Below, in pieces: positions 1 to 8,115 of a stretch of 15,874 nt of DNA. The DNA is from Planctomycetota bacterium. GTDB taxonomy: Bacteria; Planctomycetota; Phycisphaerae; Sedimentisphaerales; Anaerobacaceae. Below the pieces are notes generated by a model, which worked only from the letters and a program-made list of their open reading frames with translations, was not told the origin of the DNA and searched no databases. The stretch lies in the NCBI GenBank assembly GCA_026386835.1, contig JAPLMV010000011.1:1-15874 (forward strand). The letters run 5' to 3'. Positions within the stretch are counted from its first letter, which is position 1, and every line of letters begins with the position of its first letter. Both the position numbers and the translations under genes were made by a program.

Positions 1-722
1 ATGTGTCAGTCTGCAGGTTGAACCTGCATATAAGTATTATGAAGGCGTTATTTCATTGGGCAAGAAAGAATGATGTTCTTGCGAACATCCCAAATATTGA
101 TGCTGTCTCAAGAGGCAAAATAATCCATCAGGAAAGATTCACCTTTAATTCAGAACAGATAAGCCAAGTGCTATCTGTAGCTGATGTAAAGATGCAGGCC
201 ATGATATGGCTCGGGTTAAATTGTGGTTTTGGATGTACAGATTGTTCGGAGCTTAAATGGACGGATTTGGATCTTGCAAATAGTAGAGTAAAGCTTGTGA
301 GAAAAAAGACAGGGATTTCAAGGGATTTGCCATTATGGCCGGAAACTGTTGAATCACTTGAAAAGATTTCACGAACAGGCAAACTTGTTTTTTATACATC
401 CAGAGGTAACCCATATATACAGACGCTCTTAAAGACTGAGGGTAATGGCAACGGCAAATATACAACCCTAAATACAATCACGACAAAATTTTCAAGGTTG
501 GTTAGAAAGTCAGGTCTTGATGTTCCGAAAGGAACAGGTTTTTATTCACTCCGAAGAACTGCTGCTACTATTGCCGCCAGGTCTGGCGATCCGTTTGCTG
601 TTCAAAGGCTTCTTGGCCATGCAGATTTACAAATGGCAACAAGATACGTACAGGATGTTTCTAAACAAACGGATAGAGTAATTGAAAATAGCAGGAAGTA
701 CGTAATTCAGGAAAAAACTTGA
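1..722 (+). CDS. Tyrosine recombinase / integrase, C-terminal part (5' end outside window)
   Basis: Catalytic domain of a phage-type tyrosine recombinase, which cuts and rejoins DNA through a tyrosine nucleophile. The frame is open to the left edge. The GTG at 3 is only the first start-like codon seen; the usual N-terminal SAM-like arm-binding domain is missing, so about half the protein probably lies upstream. Counting from that GTG: the beta-strand lysine is in RKKTG (about 100-104), box II is YSLRRTAAT (181-189), the box II histidine is in LLGHAD (203-208), and the nucleophile is Tyr215 in MATRYVQ. The first catalytic arginine, normally in a GLR..E motif, is not present; the sequence there reads GFGCTDC. 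That variant recalls a planctomycete integrase group (from memory). The gene ends 125 bases before the next operon on the same strand. Family call is firm; activity is uncertain. Confidence 0.85.
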   Translation, partial: VSVCRLNLHISIMKALFHWARKNDVLANIPNIDAVSRGKIIHQERFTFNSEQISQVLSVADVKMQAMIWLGLNCGFGCTDCSELKWTDLDLANSRVKLVRKKTGISRDLPLWPETVESLEKISRTGKLVFYTSRGNPYIQTLLKTEGNGNGKYTTLNTITTKFSRLVRKSGLDVPKGTGFYSLRRTAATIAARSGDPFAVQRLLGHADLQMATRYVQDVSKQTDRVIENSRKYVIQEKT

Positions 723-744
723 AGTTGTTATGGGGGATTTGGCT

Positions 745-760
745 ATTCCATCTCATTCCA
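745..760 (+). repeat. Direct repeat ATTCCA x2 upstream of the operon promoter
   Basis: ATTCCA occurs at 745-750 and again at 755-760, ten bases apart and so on the same face of the helix, directly upstream of the -35 box at 770. Small winged-helix (Xis/MerR-like) proteins often bind tandem repeats, and the first gene of the operon encodes such a domain. A role as its operator is only a guess; a six-base repeat can occur by chance. Confidence 0.2.
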
Positions 761-769
761 AAAATTATC

Positions 770-798
770 TTGACTATTATGGACACTATTCTTAATAT
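770..798 (+). promoter_or_regulatory. Sigma70-like promoter of the HTH-EIIA / hyf operon
   Basis: A -35 box TTGACT (770-775) and a -10 box TAATAT (793-798) are separated by exactly 17 bases. Transcription would start near 805, leaving a leader of about 40 bases before the ATG at 847. A purine-rich ribosome binding site (AAGAGAG, 836-842) precedes that ATG. No -24/-12 sigma54 element is seen, unlike the E. coli hyf/hyc systems. Confidence 0.6.
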
Positions 799-846
799 GC
801 CTACTTTTGTCCAAAAAAGTATTGATTTGTGCACTAAGAGAGAAAA

Positions 847-1521
847 ATGCAACTGAATGTTAGAGATGTAGCAAAGTTATTGAACGTCAACGAAAAAACG
901 GTTTATCGATGGGTTCAGAGTGGAAATCTCCCCGCTTATCGGCTGAACAACCACTACAGGTTCAATCGTGCCGAACTTCTCGAGTGGGCAACCAGCCACA
1001 AGGTTAATTTTTCCGTAGATATTCTGCAGGAGTTTGAAGGTCAGTCTATACCATCGACGGGTTTGTCCGGGGCTTTAACAGATGGCGGCATCCATTACCG
1101 TGTGGGCGGCACGGATAAGGAGTCAGCACTTGCCGCGGTGGTCGAATTGATGCGATTGCCTGATGAGGTCGATAAAAAATTTCTTCTGCAGGTTCTTCTG
1201 GCTCGCGAGGCATTGGCCTCAACAGGTATAGGTGACGGCATCGCCATTCCGCACGTTCGTAATCCAATAGTTCTTCATGTGCCTCGTCCGATGGCGACCC
1301 TTTGTTTTCTTGAGCGTCCCATCGATTTCGCTGCGTTGGACGGCAAGCCTGTCATTTGTTTGTTTACCCTGATTAGCCCGACGGTTCGCGCTCATTTGTA
1401 TTTACTTTCGCGATTAGCTTTTGCCTTGCGTGATTCTGGCTTTAAGGACATGATTACCGGCCAGGGAACTCGTGAGGAGATACTGGCTGAAGTCCGTCGA
1501 GTCGAAAAAGATATGAAATAA
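847..1521 (+). CDS. Excisionase-type HTH fused to PTS EIIA (fructose/Ntr type) domain, probable regulator
   Basis: Residues 1-50 form a MerR/excisionase-like helix-turn-helix (LNVRDVAKLLNVNEKTVYRW, then LPAYRLNNHYRF). Residues about 84-222 are a PTS EIIA type 2 domain. Its phospho-acceptor histidine is His136 in GIAIPHVRNP, matching the PtsN/fructose-EIIA consensus around GIAIPH. EIIA domains accept phosphate from HPr or an equivalent; joined to a DNA-binding domain the protein would act as a phosphorylation-switched transcription factor rather than a sugar transporter, as no EIIB/EIIC partner is present. It is the first gene of the operon behind the promoter at 770-798, 37 bases before hyfB, so it is the natural candidate to control that operon. 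Domain assignment is strong. The regulatory target, and whether phosphorylation activates or represses, are inference. Confidence 0.85.
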   Translation: MQLNVRDVAKLLNVNEKTVYRWVQSGNLPAYRLNNHYRFNRAELLEWATSHKVNFSVDILQEFEGQSIPSTGLSGALTDGGIHYRVGGTDKESALAAVVELMRLPDEVDKKFLLQVLLAREALASTGIGDGIAIPHVRNPIVLHVPRPMATLCFLERPIDFAALDGKPVICLFTLISPTVRAHLYLLSRLAFALRDSGFKDMITGQGTREEILAEVRRVEKDMK

Positions 1522-1558
1522 GACTCATCTGGTCAAATATGGAGTGTAGGTAAAATAA

Positions 1559-3538
1559 ATGTCGCTGCTCCTTTTGGGATTGTGTGTAATCGTTTGCGGT
1601 GGATTCCTGGCGTTGCTTTTATGCAATAAGCCAAAGCTATCGTCCTGGCTTGCTTGCGCAGGTGTTGTCGTTGGTTCAGTCCTTGGTCTTATACCAGCGA
1701 TAACAGTTCTTTTGAATGGAGCAAAAGAATCCCTGCGATATGACTGGAGCATTCCATTCGGCTCGTTTTTCATAGAGATTGACCCCATTTCCGCATTGTT
1801 TCTGATTCCCATCTTCGGTCTATCTGCTTTAGCGGCCATCTACGGAACGGAATATCTGTGGCCTTATCGTCAAAGAAAATTTCTTGGCGTTCCCTGGTTT
1901 TTTTACAACCTGCTGGCAGCGGCGATGGCGGTGGTCGTACTTGCACGAAACGCTGTCTTGTTTCTTATCGCCTGGGAAGTGATGTCGCTTGCATCATTTT
2001 TCTTAGTTACATTTGAGCACGAAGAAAAGCAAAATCGTGATGCAGGCTGGACATATCTTGTCGCCATGCATATTGGTACAGCATTCTTGTTGGCATTTTT
2101 TATTTTGCTCGGCTCTAATACCGGCTCTCTGGATTTTGACAAAATCGGCAATATTGCACCTTCAGCCGCAAATATTTTGTTTTTGCTGGCAGTCATCGGT
2201 TTTGGCACCAAAGCCGGCTTTATGCCAATGCACGTTTGGCTGCCTGAAGCCCATCCCGCTGCACCAAGCCATGTCTCTGCGGTGATGAGTGGGGTGATGA
2301 TAAAGACCGGTATCTATGGCATAGTCAGGACGCTGACTCTACTTGGTCAGCCGCCCGAATGGTGGGCTTGGCTGCTTATCGCTATCGGAGTAAGTTCAGG
2401 TGTTCTTGGCGTCTTGTTTGCTTTGGCACAGCACGATTTAAAGCGCCTCCTGGCATATCACAGTGTTGAGAACATTGGAATTATTACATTGGGTCTTGGC
2501 CTGGGGGTTCTCGGATTGAGTATCGGTTCGCCAACCCTTGCGGTGCTTGGGTTTGCAGGCGGACTATTCCATGTGGTTAATCATGCTCTTTTTAAGGGTC
2601 TTTTATTCCTTGGGGCAGGTTCTATTGTCCATGTCACTGGTACCCGTGAGATTGATCATCTTGGCGGCCTGCTGAAACGCATGCCATGGACCGGACTTAC
2701 TTTTCTAATTGGCGCTGTTGCGATTTCGGGTCTGCCTCCATTAAACGGTTTTGCAAGTGAATTTCTCATTTATCTCGGCGTATTTAAAGACGGCATCAGC
2801 AATGGTGTGCAGGCGGTAGTACTAACCCTGTGCATAATAGGTGGGCTGGCTTTAATAGGCGGTCTTGCATGTGCGTGTTTTACAAAGGCATTTGGAATTA
2901 TCTTTCTCGGCGAGCCTCGAACAGAGCATGCCCGACATGCACACGAAGTCAAATTGGCTATGCGAATACCCATGTTGATTCTGGCGATATGTTGTATTCT
3001 TGTGGGTTTATTTTCGCCATTTCTGATTCGTCACGCTGTTTTTGTTATTACGCAGGTGACATCGCTCGACTCACAGGTTGTCGCTCTGGAGTTATCTGAA
3101 ACTTTCGCAATTATGTGGAGATTCGTGGTTGCCGCTGTATTGCTTATTGTGTTGGCAGTATTTCTGGCAGCGATGCGGAAATGGATGCTTCGCGGTCGCA
3201 GTGTGCGGTCGGCTGGTACATGGGATTGCGGCTATGCAGCACCATCGGCAAGGATGCAGTACACAGCGTCTTCGTTTGCTCAGCCCCTTACATACCTTTT
3301 TAAGCCTTTCCTGCGAACACACAGCAAATCGGTTTCGGCAAAAGAATATTTCCCAGCCGAATCTGACTTTGCCACGGAAACTGCCGACATCAGCGGTCGC
3401 TATTTGTTCGAGCCGACTTTTAATTGGATTAACAGGACTCTTTCCAGGCTTCATTGGCTTCAGCACGGAAGGCTTCAAATTTACGTGCTCTATATCGCCC
3501 TGACGCTGCTGGTACTTTTGATATGGAAGATGAGATAG
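1559..3538 (+). CDS. hyfB: HyfB-like proton-translocating antiporter subunit (NuoL/M/N family)
   Basis: Membrane ion-pumping subunit of a complex I / group 4 hydrogenase-like enzyme, 659 residues, close in length to E. coli HyfB. It is almost entirely hydrophobic helices. The core carries the hallmark charged residues of the antiporter fold: Glu140 in AWEVMSLASF, Lys218 in GFGTKAGFMPMHVWLPEAHP, the LKRLLAYHSVENIG lysine, and the later FHVVNHALFKG histidines and lysine. A C-terminal extension with further helices follows, as in HyfB/HycC. ATG chosen at 1559, with GGAG and AGG purine stretches 8-18 bases upstream. The next gene begins 4 bases after its stop. Role: ion translocation driven by the peripheral redox arm. 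Whether H+ or Na+ is moved cannot be read from the sequence. Confidence 0.93.
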   Translation: MSLLLLGLCVIVCGGFLALLLCNKPKLSSWLACAGVVVGSVLGLIPAITVLLNGAKESLRYDWSIPFGSFFIEIDPISALFLIPIFGLSALAAIYGTEYLWPYRQRKFLGVPWFFYNLLAAAMAVVVLARNAVLFLIAWEVMSLASFFLVTFEHEEKQNRDAGWTYLVAMHIGTAFLLAFFILLGSNTGSLDFDKIGNIAPSAANILFLLAVIGFGTKAGFMPMHVWLPEAHPAAPSHVSAVMSGVMIKTGIYGIVRTLTLLGQPPEWWAWLLIAIGVSSGVLGVLFALAQHDLKRLLAYHSVENIGIITLGLGLGVLGLSIGSPTLAVLGFAGGLFHVVNHALFKGLLFLGAGSIVHVTGTREIDHLGGLLKRMPWTGLTFLIGAVAISGLPPLNGFASEFLIYLGVFKDGISNGVQAVVLTLCIIGGLALIGGLACACFTKAFGIIFLGEPRTEHARHAHEVKLAMRIPMLILAICCILVGLFSPFLIRHAVFVITQVTSLDSQVVALELSETFAIMWRFVVAAVLLIVLAVFLAAMRKWMLRGRSVRSAGTWDCGYAAPSARMQYTASSFAQPLTYLFKPFLRTHSKSVSAKEYFPAESDFATETADISGRYLFEPTFNWINRTLSRLHWLQHGRLQIYVLYIALTLLVLLIWKMR

Positions 3539-3542
3539 CACC

Positions 3543-4454
3543 ATGAACCTGATATCGATCGCCAATTCTGTTTTAGCCGTGCTTCTGGCACCTCTGATGT
3601 TCGGTATCATCAACCGAACAAAGGCGGTATTTGCGGGCAGAACTGGTCAGCCATTATTACAGGCTTACTATGATATTTCGAAGCTTTTCCAAAAAGGCGC
3701 AGTTTATAGCAACACTACAACCTGGGTTTTTCGTGCCGGGCCAATAGTCGGATTTGCCGCAGTTCTTGCGGCTACTGTCTTTGTGCCGTTCGGTGGTTTG
3801 CCTGCTTTGTTTGCCTTCAAAGGCGATTTTGTTGTCATGGTATATTTTCTCGGATTAGCAAGATTCATGACGGTCCTAAGTGCTCTTGACACAGGCTCCA
3901 GCTTTGAAGGTATGGGCGCAAGCAGGGAAGTAACATTTTCCGCTTTAGCTGAGCCTTCGTTTCTTATAGGCCTTGCTGCCATCGCCAAATATACCGGCCA
4001 CATTTCACTTTCTCCGATGCTTGCAGGAATTAATGCAGCATCATGGGGACATGCGGCTCCGGCATTGGCACTTATCGGCCTGGCGTTTTTTGTGGTATTG
4101 CTTGCTGAAAACTGTCGAATACCTGTTGATGACCCCAACACACATCTTGAGTTGACGATGATTCACGAAGTTATGGTACTGGACCACAGCGGGCCGGACC
4201 TTGGCTTTATTATTTATAGCTCAACGCTGAAACTTTGGCTGTTAGGTTCGGTCCTGATTGGTATTATAGTTCCGGTTCACAGCGGCATTTTTCTGCTCGA
4301 TACCGTTTCGTCGCTTTTGGGAATGCTGGGTTTGGCAGTTGTTATAGGTATCATCGAATCAACGATGGCAAGGCTTAGACTGCTGCATGTCCCTCAACTT
4401 CTTTTAGGAGCAACGGCTTTGTCGATTTTGGCTTTAGTTCTGGTTTTAAGGTAG
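3543..4454 (+). CDS. hyfC: HyfC-like membrane subunit (NuoH / complex I subunit 1 family)
   Basis: Membrane subunit that links the peripheral redox arm to the antiporter modules, 303 residues and about eight hydrophobic helices. Conserved loops of the family are visible: GMGASREVTFSALAEPSF (123-140), and Glu189 followed by CRIPVDDPNTHLELTMIHE (191-209), the equivalent of the NuoH E-x-x-R-x-P loop and very close to E. coli HyfC. These acidic residues line the funnel leading from the quinone-like site toward the membrane half-channels. It starts 4 bases after hyfB stops and ends 4 bases before hyfE, so translation is probably coupled. Confidence 0.93.
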   Translation: MNLISIANSVLAVLLAPLMFGIINRTKAVFAGRTGQPLLQAYYDISKLFQKGAVYSNTTTWVFRAGPIVGFAAVLAATVFVPFGGLPALFAFKGDFVVMVYFLGLARFMTVLSALDTGSSFEGMGASREVTFSALAEPSFLIGLAAIAKYTGHISLSPMLAGINAASWGHAAPALALIGLAFFVVLLAENCRIPVDDPNTHLELTMIHEVMVLDHSGPDLGFIIYSSTLKLWLLGSVLIGIIVPVHSGIFLLDTVSSLLGMLGLAVVIGIIESTMARLRLLHVPQLLLGATALSILALVLVLR

Positions 4455-4458
4455 TCTT

Positions 4459-5103
4459 ATGGATAATTCAATTGATACAATAATGGTTCTGCTTGTGCTA
4501 ATGAATCTGATGCTTCTTGGCTTGAGCAGTCTTGGTACATGTATCCGTGTTGTTGCCGCACAGGGTATAACGCTGGGTATTCTGCCACTTGTTATACACG
4601 GCGGCATTTTTGATATTCGCCTGACACTTTTTTCCGCTGCGATCGTAGGCTTAAAGGGCATTGTTTTCCCCTTGCTTCTTTCCTGGGCAATGCGTGATGT
4701 GAACGCACAACGCGAAGTTGAGCCTTTCATAGGATACGGAAAGTCGGTTATTGCTGGCCCGCTGGCGTTGGCTGTTTGCATGTGGTTAGGTTCCCGTCTG
4801 CCGCTTCCTCTTGATATTGTCTCACCAATGGTTATGCCCGTTGCGTTCTTCACAATAATGTGCGGACTCTTTTTGATTGTCAGCAGGAAAAAAGCCCTGT
4901 CCCAGGTCTTGGGGTATATAGTTCTGGAAAACGGCATCTACACATTCGGCATGGTCCTTGCTGAAAAGCAGCCTTTGCTTGTTGAGCTTGGGATTTTGTT
5001 AGACGTGTTTGTCGCAGTCTTCGTGATGGGTATTGTGATTTTCCACATCAATCGTGAATTTGACCATATTGACACCGACCGGTTGTCGAGCTTGAGGAGT
5101 TGA
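4459..5103 (+). CDS. hyfE: HyfE-like membrane subunit (NuoK-related with extra helices)
   Basis: Hydrophobic 214-residue protein, similar in size to E. coli HyfE. The C-terminal half resembles NuoK: a helix containing ISRG/SRKKALSQVLGYIVLENGIYTFG places a glutamate inside the membrane segment (VLENG), as in the NuoK Glu pair, and a second acidic position follows near LLVELGILLDVFVAVFVMG. NuoK-like subunits make one of the proton half-channels between NuoH-like and antiporter-like subunits. Start ATG at 4459, four bases after the hyfC stop; hyfF follows after 4 bases. Position in the order B-C-E-F-G supports the call more than the short motifs do. Confidence 0.88.
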   Translation: MDNSIDTIMVLLVLMNLMLLGLSSLGTCIRVVAAQGITLGILPLVIHGGIFDIRLTLFSAAIVGLKGIVFPLLLSWAMRDVNAQREVEPFIGYGKSVIAGPLALAVCMWLGSRLPLPLDIVSPMVMPVAFFTIMCGLFLIVSRKKALSQVLGYIVLENGIYTFGMVLAEKQPLLVELGILLDVFVAVFVMGIVIFHINREFDHIDTDRLSSLRS

Positions 5104-5107
5104 GCAG

Positions 5108-6583
5108 ATGATACCCGCACTTATCCTGGTTCCGATTGTAGCCGCAGCATTGTCACTGATAATTCGTCACGACAATTTGCGTCGAGTGCTCTTTGTATCG
5201 GCTGCACTTACTCATAGTGGATTGACTTTCGTTGCATGGAGCTGTACACCAGAGGCTATATTAAACGGCTGGCTAATGCTTGATGCACCCGGCTTACTGT
5301 TCTTAAGCATTACAAGTGTGCTGTTCCTTGCTGCTTCGTTTTATGCCGTTGGTTACCTTAATTTTGAAAAGAAACAGGAAAAGCAAGACTTTGAAGATGG
5401 TTCGTTTTTTACCAATACTCCCGAAGCTATTTTTATTGCATGCCTGCTTGCGTTTCTGGCAACTATGACCATTGTTACCGTAAGCCAGCATTTAGGTCTT
5501 CTCTGGGTAGCAATGGAAGCTACAACGCTCGCCACCGCTCCCTTGATTTATTTTCATCGCCACCATCGCTCCCTCGAAGCGACATGGAAGTATCTTTTGA
5601 TTTGCTCGGTCGGAATCGCAATTGCTCTCTTAGGCAATTTCTTTTTGGCTGTCGCTGCGTCTAAAACAGGCGGCCAGGACACAAGACTGCTCTTGTCCGA
5701 TCTTATACAGCAGGGTAACACCTTGAATGTTCCGTGGCTTCGAGCCGCATTCTTATTTTTCCTTGTTGGCTACGGGACCAAGATGGGACTTGCTCCGTTG
5801 CACACCTGGCTGCCGGATGCTCATAGCGAATCGCCGTCCATTGTTTCAGCCCTCCTGTCGGGTGCTTTGCTTAATTGTGCTTTTCTGGCAATATTGCGCA
5901 GCCATCAGGTACTGTCCGCTGCCGGCCAAAGTGAATTCAGTTCCAGCCTGTTAATTGTTTTTGGCCTCATTTCCATTATCTGGGCTGCCGTTTTCATTTT
6001 GGGTCAAACCGATTACAAACGAATGCTTGCTTATTCCAGCGTCGAGCACATGGGTATCCTTGCTCTGGGTGTTGGTGTCAGCGGAGCCGCAGCTTTCGGA
6101 GCGATGCTCCACGTGGTAAATCACTCCCTTACTAAAGGAATGCTCTTTTTTGTCGCAGGAAACATCCTGGCTGCTTATAAAACTAAGGCCTCAAAGGATG
6201 TTCGGGGTATTATTGGTATTATCCCCGCTTCCGGGGTTTTGTGGTTGGCGGGGTTTGCCGCAATCGTTGGCCTGCCTCCGTTCGGCATATTCTTAAGCGA
6301 GTTCACCATCGCAAAGGCGATGTTCGAGCAGCATCGCACCGGTATCGCTATTGCATACCTGGCTGTTCTTGCACTTATCTTTATCTCGATGTCCAGGATT
6401 TTCCTGAACATGGCTCAAGGCAAAGCACCGCAGGGTATACCCGCACAAGCCGGTTCTGAAACGATTTTTAACATCTTGCCGCCTGCCTTGCTTGGCGTTA
6501 CCACGCTTATTTTTGGCTTATACATTCCGCCTTTCATGAACACTGCTCTTCATGAAGTTGCCAAAGCGATTGGAGGATTTTGA
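5108..6583 (+). CDS. hyfF: HyfF-like second antiporter subunit (NuoL/M/N family)
   Basis: A second ion-pumping subunit, 491 residues. Key positions of the antiporter fold are present: Glu137 in WVAMEATTL, Lys225 in GYGTKMGLAPLHTWLPDAHS, Lys304 in YKRMLAYSSVEHMG, and His335/His339/Lys343 in LHVVNHSLTKG. Two antiporter-type subunits (this and hyfB) imply at least two translocation channels per complex, as in E. coli hydrogenase 4 minus HyfD. A HyfD equivalent is not found in the window. The TGA stop overlaps the hyfG ATG by one base (TGATG), so the two are translationally coupled. Confidence 0.92.
   Translation: MIPALILVPIVAAALSLIIRHDNLRRVLFVSAALTHSGLTFVAWSCTPEAILNGWLMLDAPGLLFLSITSVLFLAASFYAVGYLNFEKKQEKQDFEDGSFFTNTPEAIFIACLLAFLATMTIVTVSQHLGLLWVAMEATTLATAPLIYFHRHHRSLEATWKYLLICSVGIAIALLGNFFLAVAASKTGGQDTRLLLSDLIQQGNTLNVPWLRAAFLFFLVGYGTKMGLAPLHTWLPDAHSESPSIVSALLSGALLNCAFLAILRSHQVLSAAGQSEFSSSLLIVFGLISIIWAAVFILGQTDYKRMLAYSSVEHMGILALGVGVSGAAAFGAMLHVVNHSLTKGMLFFVAGNILAAYKTKASKDVRGIIGIIPASGVLWLAGFAAIVGLPPFGIFLSEFTIAKAMFEQHRTGIAIAYLAVLALIFISMSRIFLNMAQGKAPQGIPAQAGSETIFNILPPALLGVTTLIFGLYIPPFMNTALHEVAKAIGGF
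6572..6576 (+). promoter_or_regulatory. Strong ribosome binding site that fixes the hyfG start
   Basis: GGAGG at 6572-6576 lies six bases before ATG 6583. The TTG at 6580 directly upstream would be only three bases from this site, so ATG 6583 is the preferred start and hyfG is 507 rather than 508 residues. Confidence 0.6.
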
Positions 6584-8106
6584 TGGCTAATGTACAATCG
6601 CTTCAGGTTTATAATTGTCAGGCAGCGGGCCTCTCGGAAATTCCGGTTCTTTCAATAGCCGACTTTCGCAATTGCGTCATTCAACACGTGAAGTCAGGAT
6701 GCCGAATATCATCTTTGTTTGGCAGACCTTTAAATAACAGCAACGTGCGAATATTGGCAGTTCTTGCCAACGATGAGGCTGGCACTTTATTCCTGTCTTC
6801 TGCCGATGTGGAAAAGAGTTATCCATCACTGACCCCGGATTGTCCGCAGGCTCACTGGTTCGAACGTGAAATCGCAGAACAATGGGGTATTACGCCGACT
6901 GGTCATCCCTGGCTAAAGCCAATTCGTTTTCATTCTTCGTACCGCAAAGGGCATGATGCATGGGGACGCAAATCAGCAGAACAAATAATGCCGGGCGTTA
7001 CGAATTATTTTCAGGTAACCGGCGAAGAGATACACGAAGTGGCTGTTGGCCCCGTTCATGCGGGAATAATTGAGCCTGGCCATTTCCGTTTTCAATGTCA
7101 CGGTGAAGATGTATTCAATCTCGAAATCTCGCTTGGCTATCAGCATCGCGGCATCGAACGTGCTTTAATAGCAGGCCCAAATAAACGAACCATTCATTAT
7201 ATGGAAACTGCGGCTGGCGATACCACTATCGGCCATACTACCGCATACTGCCAGATATTTGAAGCTCTTTGCGATTGTAATGTTCCCGCACGAGCTCAAG
7301 TCTTGCGAGCGATTGCCCTTGAATTGGAACGCTTAGCAAATCATACCGGCGACCTTGGCGCCTTAGCTGGAGATGTCGGTTACCTGCCAACCGCTTCATT
7401 CTGCGGACGAATCCGCGGCGACTTCCTTAATATGACAGCGATTATTTGCGGCAATCGCTTTGGAAGGGGCATCATTCGTCCGGGCGGCATTGGTTATGAC
7501 GTTGAAGAAAAACGTCTGGAAGAGCTTAAGGGCTGCTTAGCCAAAGCTGCTAAAGATGTCACTGTTGCAGTGAACCTTTTATGGAGTACTCCTTCTGTTG
7601 TGGCAAGGTTCGAAGAGACCGGAGTATTATCGCGGCAAATTTGTACCGACCTGGGATTGGTCGGCGTAACCGCAAGGGCATGCGGCATCGACAGGGACTG
7701 TCGGTTTAACTTCCCATCCGGCATATATCAGTTTGCACAGGTTCCTGTTTCGACATGGCATACCGGCGATGTTTTTGCACGGACTTATGTCAGATGGCTG
7801 GAAATTCAAAAATCCCTGGCCTTTATCAATAACCAATTGGAAATGCTCCCGCAGGGTCAGATTGTAGTGCCGCTTGATACCCTTTCGCCGGAAAAGGTCG
7901 TTGTAAGTTTAGTGGAAGGATGGCGAGGCGAAATATGCCATGTTGCCTTGACCGGTTCAGATGGCCGGTTTTGCCATTACAAAATTGTTGACCCATCGTT
8001 CCATAACTGGATGGGACTTTCGATGGCACTTAGAGAGCTGCAGATTTCCGATTTTCCGCTTTGCAACAAAAGCTTCAACCTCTCCTATTGCGGCCATGAC
8101 TTATAA
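6583..8106 (+). CDS. hyfG: HyfG-like large subunit (NuoC-NuoD fusion) lacking canonical Ni ligands
   Basis: Peripheral catalytic-type subunit, 507 residues. Residues about 1-125 are the NuoC-like domain, ending in the conserved run around PQAHWFEREIAEQWGI and HPWLKPIRFH (88-117). Residues about 145-507 are the NuoD/HyfG-like domain (VGPVHAGIIEPGHF, ISLGYQHRGIE, ALELERLANHTGDLG, RIRGDFLNMT). In true group 4 hydrogenases two CxxC pairs hold Ni-Fe. Here the first site reads ETAAGDTTIGHT (208-219), aligning Ala211 and Thr214 with the two cysteines. The second, near the C-terminus, reads SFNLSYCGHD, aligning Leu500 and Cys503 with DPCxxC. Three of four ligands are thus gone, so H2 chemistry of the usual type is unlikely. 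The fold is that of Ehr complexes; the substrate is unknown. Confidence 0.9.
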   Translation: MANVQSLQVYNCQAAGLSEIPVLSIADFRNCVIQHVKSGCRISSLFGRPLNNSNVRILAVLANDEAGTLFLSSADVEKSYPSLTPDCPQAHWFEREIAEQWGITPTGHPWLKPIRFHSSYRKGHDAWGRKSAEQIMPGVTNYFQVTGEEIHEVAVGPVHAGIIEPGHFRFQCHGEDVFNLEISLGYQHRGIERALIAGPNKRTIHYMETAAGDTTIGHTTAYCQIFEALCDCNVPARAQVLRAIALELERLANHTGDLGALAGDVGYLPTASFCGRIRGDFLNMTAIICGNRFGRGIIRPGGIGYDVEEKRLEELKGCLAKAAKDVTVAVNLLWSTPSVVARFEETGVLSRQICTDLGLVGVTARACGIDRDCRFNFPSGIYQFAQVPVSTWHTGDVFARTYVRWLEIQKSLAFINNQLEMLPQGQIVVPLDTLSPEKVVVSLVEGWRGEICHVALTGSDGRFCHYKIVDPSFHNWMGLSMALRELQISDFPLCNKSFNLSYCGHDL

Positions 8107-8115
8107 GGTATTCAG

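Noticed and set aside
3092..3613. 173-codon minus-strand frame
   Set aside because: It lies antisense over the end of hyfB and start of hyfC, is Cys/Arg-rich with no domain, and both plus-strand genes are clearly real.
4446..4937. 163-codon minus-strand frame
   Set aside because: Antisense shadow of hyfE; composition is Ser/Arg/Ile-rich with no recognisable motif.
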